A DNA stretch of 64,000 nt, from NCBI RefSeq assembly GCF_009208565.1, contig NZ_WFLK01000007.1:219908-283907 (forward strand), written 5' to 3'. Each line of letters begins with the position of its first letter. Position 1 is the stretch's first letter. The notes under the pieces are model-generated. The model was given only the letters and a program-made list of their open reading frames with translations. It ran no database searches and was not told the DNA's origin. Of this stretch, positions 33,792 to 40,923 are shown in pieces. A program made the position numbers and the translations under genes. This stretch comes from Janthinobacterium aquaticum. GTDB taxonomy: Bacteria > Pseudomonadota > Gammaproteobacteria > Burkholderiales > Burkholderiaceae_D.

Positions 33792-34010
33792 TTAACGCTC
33801 GTGATTGTTGAGCAAGATTAACACGTGAAACGGTCGTATTTGGTACAGCACGGACGACTGGTGCTTGACGTCGCCACGATTCATTCCGCCGCCCCGTACA
33901 TACAACATCATGGGATTGGCGTCATATCCGAGAACCCGAGCGCCGATTAGAAAATATCCACCCGCATCAACTAGGCAAGAAATACTCGAACGCTCGTCAC
34001 CATACGTCAT
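33792..34010 (-). CDS. Possible small phage protein
   Basis: A 72-residue frame MTYGDERSSISCLVDAGGYFLIGARVLGYDANPMMLYVRGGG..., with weak start evidence (ACGGGATGG upstream; TTG 34043 is an alternative). Strand-like composition in the middle. It fills the gap between two better supported genes in the same direction. Translation is uncertain. Confidence 0.35.
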   Translation of the reverse strand: MTYGDERSSISCLVDAGGYFLIGARVLGYDANPMMLYVRGGGMNRGDVKHQSSVLYQIRPFHVLILLNNHER

Positions 34011-34083
34011 GCCATCCCGTTTAACGTTGGGCGGCGCCACCAACTCGCATGCGCCTAACGGCGGCCGCCCGCGCGATTAAAGA

Positions 34084-34563
34084 TTAGCTTCGCGGTCCAG
34101 CCATCTCGAACTGGCACGGCAGGCACAGCAGAATCCGCTGCCGCCCTTCCTCGGTAAAGTGGTCGATGTTGAACAGCGCTTCTTCCAGGCTGATGTGGCC
34201 GCGCCATTCGCCGCACTCGACTGCGATGAAGACTTCATCAAACCCGAGGCCAAGATTGCCGCCGCGATAGTAGATTTTCGGATGGGAAGCGCCTGGTGGT
34301 ACCGCTGGCAGCACATCTGGCCAGGCCTTCCGCCGTGCTGCAGCAGGATATTTCGCCTCTTCCCGATGCGGCATCACGCGCTTGATAATCAAGACGCCCT
34401 GCCAACTGGGATACAAGTCGGGCATGGCCTGGCGCTCCTTGATGATGCGCTCCGCGTCGGCGTGCGTGAGCATGTAATACAGCGGCTCGTATTGCGCGGT
34501 GAGGACGTTGTACATAGGCTCATTGCCAGAGCTGTTTGGATCCAGATCGAATGCGGCGCTCAT
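34084..34563 (-). CDS. Hypothetical early phage protein
   Basis: A 159-residue protein (MSAAFDLDPNSSGNEPMYNVLTAQYEPLYYML...). It has alternating helix and strand, a central basic stretch (KRVMPHREEAKYPAAARRKAW) and a C-terminal ILLCLPCQFEMAG. The start overlaps the previous stop (ATGA), giving good evidence of coupling. The block WQGVLIIKRVMPHREEAKYP resembles small phage proteins that modify host enzymes only in general look. No function assigned. Confidence 0.55.
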   Translation of the reverse strand: MSAAFDLDPNSSGNEPMYNVLTAQYEPLYYMLTHADAERIIKERQAMPDLYPSWQGVLIIKRVMPHREEAKYPAAARRKAWPDVLPAVPPGASHPKIYYRGGNLGLGFDEVFIAVECGEWRGHISLEEALFNIDHFTEEGRQRILLCLPCQFEMAGPRS

Positions 34564-34820
34564 GCGGCACCGCCGATCTTGGCCACGGCCGAGCGCCAGA
34601 GTGCATGCCCTTCGGCGATGCCGGCAAAGTAGGCGTCAGCGGCAGCCGTGCCGGCCCGATACGGTGGATCGATATCCTTGCGCTCGATGCGGAAGGCCAA
34701 TGCTGCACGGGTGCCGGCTTGGTATTCGGTGCTGCGCGGCGTGCGGCCGTTGTAAAACGCGGTCCGGAAAAGCTGATCGACAGATAAGGCCGGCGCGGTG
34801 GTGTGGATGTGGGCGCTCAT
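34560..34820 (-). CDS. Hypothetical early phage protein
   Basis: An 86-residue soluble protein (MSAHIHTTAPALSVDQLFRTAFYNGRTPRSTEYQAG...), helical, with an aromatic-rich centre and a small C-terminal helix AYFAGIAEGHALWRSAV. It is linked by ATGA junctions at both ends to its neighbours. The pattern of a short N-terminal peptide, RTPRS-EYxxG and a helical end is common in beta-proteobacterial prophages. Function unknown. Confidence 0.6.
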   Translation of the reverse strand: MSAHIHTTAPALSVDQLFRTAFYNGRTPRSTEYQAGTRAALAFRIERKDIDPPYRAGTAAADAYFAGIAEGHALWRSAVAKIGGAA

Positions 34821-35125
34821 ACCGCACCGTCCTTCAATGTCAACCGCAGCACGGCTTCATTTTCCTCAGCGATCAGCGCCACGTTGCGCATCGCACAGGT
34901 CAGGAAGCAGTTGATGATGGACGCCACTTTGCGAACATCGGGCGTCGAGTCGTCCAGATCATCCAACTGGATGCAAGCCTGATCGAGCAGGATTTTCGCA
35001 TCGACGGCCTGGGCCGCGATGTCATTGGACAACTGCTCGATTTCATTGATCCGCAACAATGTAAAACTTGCATGATTCGCTTGCGCATCCGAAATCTCGG
35101 TGTTAACATTTGCCTGTTGGTTCAT
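34817..35125 (-). CDS. Hypothetical early phage protein
   Basis: A 102-residue acidic, fully helical protein (MNQQANVNTEISDAQANHASFTLLRINEIEQL...). Start 35125 was chosen for the GAAAGAAGAT ribosome site; a longer frame to 35263 lacks one. It overlaps the next gene by ATGA. It may form a helical bundle. No function recognised. About 200 bp without a gene separate it from the Arc-like gene. Confidence 0.55.
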   Translation of the reverse strand: MNQQANVNTEISDAQANHASFTLLRINEIEQLSNDIAAQAVDAKILLDQACIQLDDLDDSTPDVRKVASIINCFLTCAMRNVALIAEENEAVLRLTLKDGAV

Positions 35126-35322
35126 ATCTTCTTTCAAAAGGGTGTGTTGATCCACGCGGCATCCAGATGTTCCAAGCATCCGGCGCCACTTCCACTCGGT
35201 TCCGCCGAGTCGGTGTTGCATGACCCGGGAGGTTGGCCTGCCAGCCTTCCTCCCGCGAGTCACTTCAAACTTCTGGCCGTTCTGGCCATCCTATAAATTC
35301 TCTTCGTATCCAGATCCTGTTG

Positions 35323-35502
35323 TTATTCGCGCTTTTCGCGAGCGGACTCGTTCTTTGCTTTTTCTGCCGCTGCCACGCCGAGGCGTATCAGCTGGACCAG
35401 CTGACCGTTCAGGCTGCGGTCTTGTTCTTTCGCCAGACGGTCTGCATCAGCGTGTACCGACTTTGGCATGCGGATGGTGATGCGTACGATTTCTTCGTCC
35501 AT
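35323..35502 (-). CDS. Arc-family DNA-binding protein
   Basis: A 59-residue ribbon-helix-helix protein: VRITIRMPKSVHADADRLAKEQDRSLNGQLVQLI matches the Arc/Mnt pattern (beta strand R-x-x-x-R-M-P, then helix A, R-S-x-N helix B). The C-terminus is Lys/Glu-rich. Start 35502 has AAAGTTAAG upstream; GTG 35526 is an alternative. It is transcribed from a strong promoter in a divergent operator region shared with a second Arc-like gene. Probably a repressor of early transcription. Confidence 0.85.
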   Translation of the reverse strand: MDEEIVRITIRMPKSVHADADRLAKEQDRSLNGQLVQLIRLGVAAAEKAKNESAREKRE

Positions 35503-35521
35503 GCTTAACTTTCTAATTTTT

Positions 35522-35583
35522 GTCACTATTTTAGTGCCTTACGGTCACTATACGCTTCCGTTCGGCAGTGTCAAGATAGTGAC
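35522..35583. promoter_or_regulatory. Divergent Arc-type operator and promoter region
   Basis: GTCACTAT occurs at 35522-35529 and 35544-35551, and its inverse ATAGTGAC at 35576-35583, abutting the plus-strand ATG. On the minus strand TTGACA (35574-35569), a 16-bp spacer and TATAGT (35552-35547) form a near-consensus sigma70 promoter whose -10 is inside the second repeat. A repressor binding these sites would shut this promoter. The plus-strand promoter is less clear. Confidence 0.8.
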
Positions 35584-35904
35584 ATGGAAGATATTTATCG
35601 AAGTCAGTTCCGAATGCCCTATGGGCTCTATGAAAAGCTGAAGGTCGAGGCCGACAAGGCGGGGCGCAGCGTGAACGGCGAACTTGTTGCGCGCCTGGAA
35701 CAAAGCCTCAACGCAGGGTCAAATGATGCCGATCTGGCGATGGTCTTCGATATTCTTGGACGCATGGCCAAGCGAAATCCCGACCTGCGCTACACGTTCA
35801 CTATTGCTAATGGCGGGGAAGGTCCGATCGAGGTTGAAATTCCAGAGCATCTCGTTGAGAGCAAGCCGAAGCCTGCGCGCGCACTGCCCAAGCCGAAGGC
35901 CTAG
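35584..35904 (+). CDS. Arc-family DNA-binding protein (longer form)
   Basis: A 106-residue protein. Residues 5-42 (YRSQFRMPYGLYEKLKVEADKAGRSVNGELVARLEQSL) are an Arc/Mnt ribbon-helix-helix. The second half (DLRYTFTIANGGEGPIEVEIPEH) is a small beta segment with a Lys/Pro tail (ESKPKPARALPKPKA). It is divergent from the shorter Arc-like gene with 81 bp between starts and three operator repeats, a layout like the P22 immI arc/mnt switch. It is probably the opposing regulator. Confidence 0.85.
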   Translation: MEDIYRSQFRMPYGLYEKLKVEADKAGRSVNGELVARLEQSLNAGSNDADLAMVFDILGRMAKRNPDLRYTFTIANGGEGPIEVEIPEHLVESKPKPARALPKPKA

Positions 35905-36362
35905 CATCCTGCCAGCCGCTGACCGCTGCCGGAATTCAGGTAGTGCACTTGCCGCTCTCGATGCCGGCATCGAAGGGTTAGATTCCAAATCTGACCCTTG
36001 CGCCGCGCCGATGGCGAGCGCTGGCCCGAGAATTTGGGCCAGTGGCATTTGAATACACGCACTTGGTCGCAATGGTGTCGCCGCGACCAGTTGCACCAAG
36101 GGGGTGGTGATTCGCCATCCCCTTTGGCATCAGCGCGTGCTGCGAAGACGCCAGGAATTTTTCTGGCGTCGGCCCCCGGCTAATTCTATCCGGCGTCGCG
36201 GTCACTCTCGCTGGCGCGCTGGCTGCCTTGCTGGTCGACCTGCAGCTGGCCAGAATATGCTGGCGAGCACTGCCCTAAAAATTTAGGCCAGCTGCACTGA
36301 GCTGAGATTTCAGCCGAGTGACTGGCACTGCTCATGCTGCTGCATCCCGCCAGGCCAAGCGT

Positions 36363-36467
36363 ACGAATTTCGTCCGGCTGGTTTGTGCTCGTGTAATTCC
36401 GGGATTTTCCCGGTTTTACGCCAGTTGGCGCCGCACTGCTTGTCATCGGCAAGGCGACGAATTTCGT
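36363..36467. repeat. Two copies of the palindrome ACGAATTTCGT, 94 bp apart
   Basis: ACGAATTTCGT at 36363-36373 and 36457-36467, each followed by CSGGCTGG, so the repeat unit extends to about 19 bp. A third copy with the same left flank (GCGTACGAATTTCGT) lies in the ParB-like gene at 31455-31465. Three copies of an 11-bp palindrome are unexpected by chance in this window. A binding site for a phage DNA-binding protein is possible. Confidence 0.6.
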
Positions 36468-37002
36468 CGGGCTGGCCGGCATCGCGCATGGCCTTCTCCA
36501 AGACGGGCTTGCTGGTGGTGGCCTGGCGCCTGGTCGGCGTGGCCGGCACCGGCGCAACGCCTGACTTGAGACGAGGACGGCTCACTTTTGAGCCATCGTC
36601 GCGCGGCGGCGCGCGGTCGGCGGGGTGCGCAACGTCAGCTAAATATTCACCCCACGCAAGTGCCACGGTACGCTTGCGTTCCAAAATTCTCTGGAGTGTC
36701 GGCGTAAGGGTGTCCAGCTTTTGGACGCCCTGCTGGTGCTGTCGACGGCCGCGCTGCTTGCCTGAGATGCGCTCAAATCTCAGCGTATCTATTCGCCGTG
36801 AAGAGATGCGGCCGGCCAAGACTATGCCCAGGCATTCCCCCGCCTGCCGTCCTGCTCGCATTCGACGCATTGCGGCGGGGGCATCAATGTCTGGCGGGTG
36901 CTGTGGCCTAGGGAGCCATTTCGTGACAATTCGTGAGATTTTAACCTTGTCAGTCTGCTATTCTCTTGTCGCGTCTAGCGGGCAATTCTTCCTTGCCGAC
37001 AG

Positions 37003-37013
37003 CCCCCCCCCCC
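37003..37013 (+). repeat. C11 homopolymer before a small membrane-protein gene
   Basis: Eleven C residues end 24 bp before the ATG at 37038, just upstream of its ribosome site. Homopolymers of this length slip during replication and, when placed in promoter or leader regions, can switch expression on and off. Confidence 0.7.
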
Positions 37014-37037
37014 AGCAATCCTATTGAAAGATTTCCG

Positions 37038-37235
37038 ATGCAAGTTGTTCCCATGTTGTGCTTAGTTGCCGGTGCTGCTGTTCTCTCGTTCGGATTCATT
37101 AAAAGCAACCGCACTCTGCTTGTGACCGCGGCCTTCCTCTGGCTTGCGGCTGGAACTTGGGATGATTTCTCAGCAGGCTTCAAGGATGGCTGGAGCAAGA
37201 ACGCTCCGACAGTAGCGACCTCGCGCGGCGCTTGA
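37038..37235 (+). CDS. Small two-helix membrane protein
   Basis: A 65-residue protein, MQVVPMLCLVAGAAVLSFGF then TLLVTAAFLWLAAGTWDDF, giving two transmembrane helices and a polar C-terminus (SAGFKDGWSKNAP). Ribosome site GAAAGATTTCCG. It stands alone on the plus strand in a gene-poor part of the prophage right end, typical of cargo. No family recognised. Confidence 0.6.
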   Translation: MQVVPMLCLVAGAAVLSFGFIKSNRTLLVTAAFLWLAAGTWDDFSAGFKDGWSKNAPTVATSRGA

Positions 37236-37716
37236 TACGGCTCGCCGGCCGGTACCGCATGCGGCGCAGCACCAGCACTCCACCGGCGGCCAGGCGCGCG
37301 GCGGCAAGGGCATGACGATTCGTTACCCCCTTCGGTTTGCGGCTTACTTTGAGTATGGCGCAGATTTGCGACCTTCTTTAAGAGGGTTGCAAATTTGTAA
37401 GGGACTTCAAGTCCCTTGCAAACCGGCGGCGCTTGCTCCGATTTGAAATCGCTCCAAGGCCTGGCGCTGCAGCACGTCGACGGAAGCAAACCCGGCGCAT
37501 CGCCGGTATTGGCCGGCCAGCAGCTCGGCGCCAGGGCAAAGCCTACGCGGCGTAGGTTTTGAGCCAGCAACTGACACCGATGCCGCTCGGCACTGCACTG
37601 CAGCAGATCAAACCGCTCGTGCTGACCACGAACCCGGCAGACTTGCTCCGACTTCAAATCCGGGCAAGTTTGCCAGCTCCTTTGGGTTAGGCGTAAAAAA
37701 ACCCGCTCAGGGCGGG
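37236..37716. other. Repeat- and hairpin-rich non-coding region near the prophage right end
   Basis: About 480 bp with no supported gene. It contains AAGGGACTT-C-AAGTCCCTT (37403-37421), an imperfect pair ATTTGCGACC/GGTTGCAAAT around 37360-37395, and two copies of CTTGCTCCGAYTTSAAATC about 217 bp apart (near 37433 and 37650). The structures could belong to a regulatory RNA, integrase arm sites or transposon relics. None can be chosen from sequence alone. Confidence 0.5.
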
Positions 37717-38226
37717 TTAGGGTATGAAGAACGGCGGAAAGTTGCGGTGCCAAAAACCCAAGGTCGCTGGTCCTGTTGGCGTACAGGATAGAGCTGCGCA
37801 GGCGCGAAGATACGCCTTCTCGAACATGCCCGGATGGGCTGAAGGTTCGCCAGCTTCTATTTCGTTGCAACGCGAACGCCAAGTCGACAGGTTAAGCTCA
37901 GTAAATTCCCTCTCTCCAGCCAATTCGATGTCACGTTCAAGCAGCGCCCATTCCGAGCTCCGCTTCGCGCTATCCCGAGCTTTGGTGCCGAACCCGAAAA
38001 CTAATGAAGCCGCCGTGCAGAGTGTAATTGTAGCTGCGCACCATCCAACCCAGTCCGGACTGGCCATCTTCGCGAATGCCAAAGAACCTCCGAAAATTGA
38101 AATGACTTTGATGATCCCCTCACGCAGTTCAAAAATACGCTGGCGCTCTTGATAGTAGATGCGATTCGTAAGCGCGCGCAAACGCACATCACTTCTGCGG
38201 CTCCATAAGTACTCGAATTCAGTCAT
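37717..38226 (-). CDS. SLATT-like membrane protein
   Basis: 169 residues. A basic N-terminal helix (SRRSDVRLRALTNRIYYQERQR) is followed by two transmembrane helices (about 38-55 and 58-79) and a cytoplasmic helical tail beginning AKRSSEWALLERDIEL. Helix, two TM segments and a long helical end form the SLATT layout, a domain found in predicted anti-phage conflict systems, often as a membrane effector. It sits at the prophage right end behind a proline-rich micro-gene. Assignment is by architecture only; a defence role is inferred. Confidence 0.5.
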   Translation of the reverse strand: MTEFEYLWSRRSDVRLRALTNRIYYQERQRIFELREGIIKVISIFGGSLAFAKMASPDWVGWCAATITLCTAASLVFGFGTKARDSAKRSSEWALLERDIELAGEREFTELNLSTWRSRCNEIEAGEPSAHPGMFEKAYLRACAALSCTPTGPATLGFWHRNFPPFFIP

Positions 38227-38228
38227 GG

Positions 38229-38354
38229 CTATTTTTTCTGTGGTGGCGGAGGAGGCGGACTGGCAGGCCTCGGAACATGCCCACGCTGTTGGCTGCCTGG
38301 GTTTGCTGGAGGGCGTTGCTGCGTAGGTTGTGGATTCGACGGACGGGTTGCCAT
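38229..38354 (-). CDS. Proline-rich 41-residue micro-protein
   Basis: MATRPSNPQPTQQRPPANPG, then SQQRGHVPRPAS and a run of six Pro before QKK. ATG 38354 has AAAAGGTATAAGAT upstream, a good ribosome site. It ends 2 bp before the SLATT-like gene, so they are probably one operon. Nearly a third of residues are Pro; likely disordered, a linker or ligand peptide for the membrane partner. Confidence 0.55.
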   Translation of the reverse strand: MATRPSNPQPTQQRPPANPGSQQRGHVPRPASPPPPPPQKK

Positions 38355-38574
38355 ATCTTATACCTTTTCAAGTTCTGTGGCGCAGCACGGTGTGGCTGCG
38401 GGGCCGCATCCTGTATGCAACCCAACTTGATTATATGAAATATTAACAACGTTAAGTTTACTAATTTACAAGGCTAATTATCCGCATTAGTTCGTGCGAA
38501 TACGCGATAGGACGACGATTTTTTCTTACCAAACCTCTTACCAAGCGACAAGCCAATGGCAAGAGCGGTAGACG

Positions 38575-38603
38575 AAAAAAAGGGCTACGTTTCCGTAACC
38601 CTT
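38575..38603 (-). terminator. Intrinsic terminator of tRNA-Pro
   Basis: On the minus strand AGGGTTACG-GAAA-CGTAGCCCT forms a stem with one internal mismatch pair, followed by seven T residues. It lies about 20 bp downstream of the tRNA CCA end and ends tRNA-Pro transcription. Confidence 0.85.
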
Positions 38604-38623
38604 TGATTTCAATACTTATTTTT

Positions 38624-38700
38624 TGGTCGGGACGGGAGGATTCGAACCTCCGACCCCGTGCACCCCATGCACGTACGCTACCAGGCTGCGCTACGCCCCG
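38624..38700 (-). tRNA. tRNA-Pro(GGG)
   Basis: 77 nt with encoded CCA. The acceptor CGGGGCG pairs with CGTCCCG, allowing a G-U; the D arm is GCGC...GCGT; the anticodon stem CGTGC/GCACG encloses ATGGGGT, giving GGG; the T arm has GGTTCGAATCC. It marks the border between prophage and chromosomal genes. tRNA 3' ends are usual integration targets, but no duplicated 3' segment was found in the window. Confidence 0.95.
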
Positions 38701-38790
38701 ACAAGGCAAGAATTATAGCAGAGGCGTTTGGGTTTTTGCCATGTTTTCCTTGCGTGGCGTGGCCTGGATCAAGTGCTGCCGGCAAGGCCC

Positions 38791-39402
38791 TTACTCGCCC
38801 ATCACCAGTGCGCGCATGGCGACGCGAATACCCTCGACAAGTTCGGCATTGAGCACGCCGGGATTATGCACATGGCGTACCGCCAGGCCCTGATACATGG
38901 CGATCATGGCGTTGATGCGTCCTTCCACCAGCGCCTCGCCTGCCGGCAGGCCGCGCTTTTCGCGTGCGGCCATGACGATGGAGAGCAACTGGGCGCGCGA
39001 GCGCTGGTCGGCTGCCTGCATGGTGGCGGCGATCTTCGGGTTGCGCGCGGCTTCCGAATGGATTTCCAGCGGCACGGCCCAGATACCCGGGTCCAGGCAT
39101 TCCTTCACGCGCTCTTCCACATCGTCGACCATGGCCTGCAGCGGATCGTCGCGCTGGGCCAGGTCGTGCATGATGTTCGACACGCGCTCCATGTTCTGCT
39201 CGACGAAGGCGGCAATGATGGCGTCCTTGCTGTCGAAGTAATTGTAGATATGGCCGGCGCTCATGCCGGCCGTCTTGGAAATCTCGGCCATGCTGGCGCC
39301 GTGAAAACCGCGGCGGCTGAAACAGCAGGCCGCTGCATCGAGCACCTGTTTGCGGCGATTGCTCGCACGCTCCGGGTCCGGATGCTTCTTTTCTTGAGTC
39401 AT
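38791..39402 (-). CDS. TetR/AcrR-family repressor of the RND efflux operon
   Basis: 203 residues. N-terminal helix-turn-helix ([41 protein letters not shown], about 18-57) is the standard TetR/AcrR DNA-binding domain with the typical IYNYFxSK end. The rest is the helical ligand-binding and dimer part. It lies last in the same direction as the efflux genes, 70 bp after the outer-membrane gene. It probably binds the palindrome upstream of the adaptor gene and is released by pump substrates. Start 39402 was preferred over 39435. Confidence 0.9.
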   Translation of the reverse strand: MTQEKKHPDPERASNRRKQVLDAAACCFSRRGFHGASMAEISKTAGMSAGHIYNYFDSKDAIIAAFVEQNMERVSNIMHDLAQRDDPLQAMVDDVEERVKECLDPGIWAVPLEIHSEAARNPKIAATMQAADQRSRAQLLSIVMAAREKRGLPAGEALVEGRINAMIAMYQGLAVRHVHNPGVLNAELVEGIRVAMRALVMGE

Positions 39403-39473
39403 GATGTTTTTCCTTGGCGCGCCGGTCCAGTCCATGCGGACATGGAACGGACCGGCGTTTGCGACACCCGTGC

Positions 39474-40922
39474 TTACTGGGCGCCGCCGGCCGTTGCAAC
39501 GGCCGTTTGCTCAGGCTGCCAACCGCCGCCCAGGACCTTGTACAGCGTCACCAGGTTGGTCGACTTCGACAGGCGTGCCGTGATCAGGCTTTGCTGTGCG
39601 CTGTAGAGTGCGCGCTGCGAGATCAGGGCATTCAGGTAGGTTTCGGCGCCTTGCTTGTAGCGCGCTTCCTGGATGGTGTAGCTCTTGCCCGACGCCTCGA
39701 CCAGCGCCACCTGCGACTGCAGGCGCTCGTCGATGGTGCCGCGCTGGGCCAGCGCATCGGACACTTCACGGAAGGCAACCTGGATCGCCTTTTCGTACTG
39801 CGCCACCGAGATTTCACGGTTGACCTTGGCGATATCGAGATTGGCGCGGTTCACGCCGCCATCGAAGATCGGCAGGCTGATCTGCGGCAGGAAACTCCAG
39901 GTGCCGCTGCCGCCCTTGAACAGGCCCGACAGATTATTGCTCAGCGAACCGGCGGTAGCCGTCAGCGAAATACGCGGGAAGAACGCTGCGCGCGCCGCGC
40001 CGATATTGGCGTTGGCAGCGCGCAGCGTGCGCTCGGCTGCCAGCACGTCAGGACGGCGTTGCAGCACCTCCGACGGCAGGCCGGCCGGCACATCGGCCAG
40101 CGCAGTGACTGCACCAAATTCGGCTTGCGGCAACAGTTCGGCCGGTACACTGCTGCCCACCAGCAGCGTCAGCGCGTTCTGGTCGAGCGCGACCTGGCTG
40201 GTGTAGGTGGCCACGTCGGAACGGGCCAGCTCCACGCTGGTCTGGGCGTCGTACTTGTCCAGGCCCGAGGTGGCGCCGGCGTCGAAACGGCGCTTGGCCA
40301 GCTCATAGGACGACTGCTGGCTTTGCAAAGTCTGCTGCGCCACGGCCAGGCGCTGCTGGTCAGCGACCAGGTTCAGATAGCTGCTGGCCACTTCGGCCAC
40401 CAGGCTGATCTGCTGGGCGCGGCGGGCTTCTTCCGTGCTCAGGTATTGCTCGAGCGCGCTATCGGACAGGCTGCGCACGCGGCCGAAGAAGTCGAGCTCA
40501 TAAGCCGAAATACCGAGGTTGGCTGTGTACTGGCGCGTGATCGATCCTTCGCCGTTCGGGCTCTGGTTGTTCGGCACGCGGGTCGCACTCTGGCCACCCG
40601 ACGCCGACAGGCTCGGGATCAGCGCAGCGCGTTCGATGCCGTAGGTGGCGCGGGCTTTTTCGATATTCAGAATAGACACGCGCAGGTCGCGGTTGTTGGC
40701 CAGCGCCAGTTCGATCACCTGGCGCAGGCGCGCGTCGGCAAAGAAGTCACGCCAGGCAATGTCGGCTACCGGCTGCGCGTTGGCACCGGCCGCATCGGCC
40801 TTGTACGACGGGCCGGTCGGCCAGCTGGCCGGGGTCGGTGTAGCCGGACGCTCGTAAGTTGGAGCCAGGCTGCAGCCGGCCAGCAAGGCCAGCGCCGCCA
40901 TGGAAATCAGCGTTTTTTTCAT
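39474..40922 (-). CDS. RND efflux outer-membrane channel lipoprotein (NodT/OprM family)
   Basis: 482 residues with lipobox ALLAGC (Cys about 17) then SLAPTYERP. Two internal homologous halves each carry the OEP pattern ([24 protein letters not shown] is a family hallmark), with the repeated motif AR...PSLSASGG and [12 protein letters not shown]. It forms the trimeric exit duct for the adaptor and permease encoded upstream. Its ATG comes directly after the permease stop (TAATATG). Confidence 0.93.
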   Translation of the reverse strand: MKKTLISMAALALLAGCSLAPTYERPATPTPASWPTGPSYKADAAGANAQPVADIAWRDFFADARLRQVIELALANNRDLRVSILNIEKARATYGIERAALIPSLSASGGQSATRVPNNQSPNGEGSITRQYTANLGISAYELDFFGRVRSLSDSALEQYLSTEEARRAQQISLVAEVASSYLNLVADQQRLAVAQQTLQSQQSSYELAKRRFDAGATSGLDKYDAQTSVELARSDVATYTSQVALDQNALTLLVGSSVPAELLPQAEFGAVTALADVPAGLPSEVLQRRPDVLAAERTLRAANANIGAARAAFFPRISLTATAGSLSNNLSGLFKGGSGTWSFLPQISLPIFDGGVNRANLDIAKVNREISVAQYEKAIQVAFREVSDALAQRGTIDERLQSQVALVEASGKSYTIQEARYKQGAETYLNALISQRALYSAQQSLITARLSKSTNLVTLYKVLGGGWQPEQTAVATAGGAQ

Positions 40923-40923
40923 A

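Larger units (their letters stand above)
35905..37037. other. 1.1-kb region without a convincing gene
   Basis: No frame has ribosome site, composition and homology support together. A 186-codon minus-strand frame (36310-36870) is the only sizeable candidate and may be a decayed gene. Visible structures are an inverted repeat at 35976-36000 (AAGGGTTAGATT and its near-inverse), a terminator-like CCGGG-ATTTT-CCCGG hairpin plus TTTTA at 36399-36417, two ACGAATTTCGT palindromes, and motifs like TTTAGGCCAG (36281-36290) resembling the sequence after the integrase stop. It looks like a scarred junction. Confidence 0.55.
1..38623. mobile_element. Siphovirus prophage (HK97-type head), left end outside window
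   Basis: A nearly complete temperate siphovirus genome is visible: integrase C-terminus, Arc/AlpA-type regulators, replication genes, HNH-terminase-portal-protease-capsid block, tail genes through tape measure and fibre, and a lysis cassette. Nearly all genes are on the minus strand with short overlaps (ATGA, TAATG), as in HK97-like phages. The right limit is set provisionally at the 3' end of tRNA-Pro because chromosomal genes start just beyond it. The left limit lies outside the window, since the integrase gene is cut by the edge. No duplicated att core was found, so both limits are inferred. No CI/Cro-type repressor was recognised. Confidence 0.9.

Noticed and set aside
36310..36870. 186-codon minus-strand frame
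   Set aside because: Some stretches look protein-like, but there is no ribosome site or motif, and the region holds duplicated palindromes and a terminator-like hairpin. Kept only as a possible decayed gene within the 1.1-kb gap.
36950..37882. 310-codon open frame on the minus strand
   Set aside because: Composition is Arg/Ser/Pro/Leu-rich without domains. It runs antisense to a better small membrane gene and through hairpin-rich DNA, and it has no ribosome site.
38461..38709. 82-codon minus-strand frame
   Set aside because: Its first part is a translation of the tRNA-Pro gene; there is no ribosome site.
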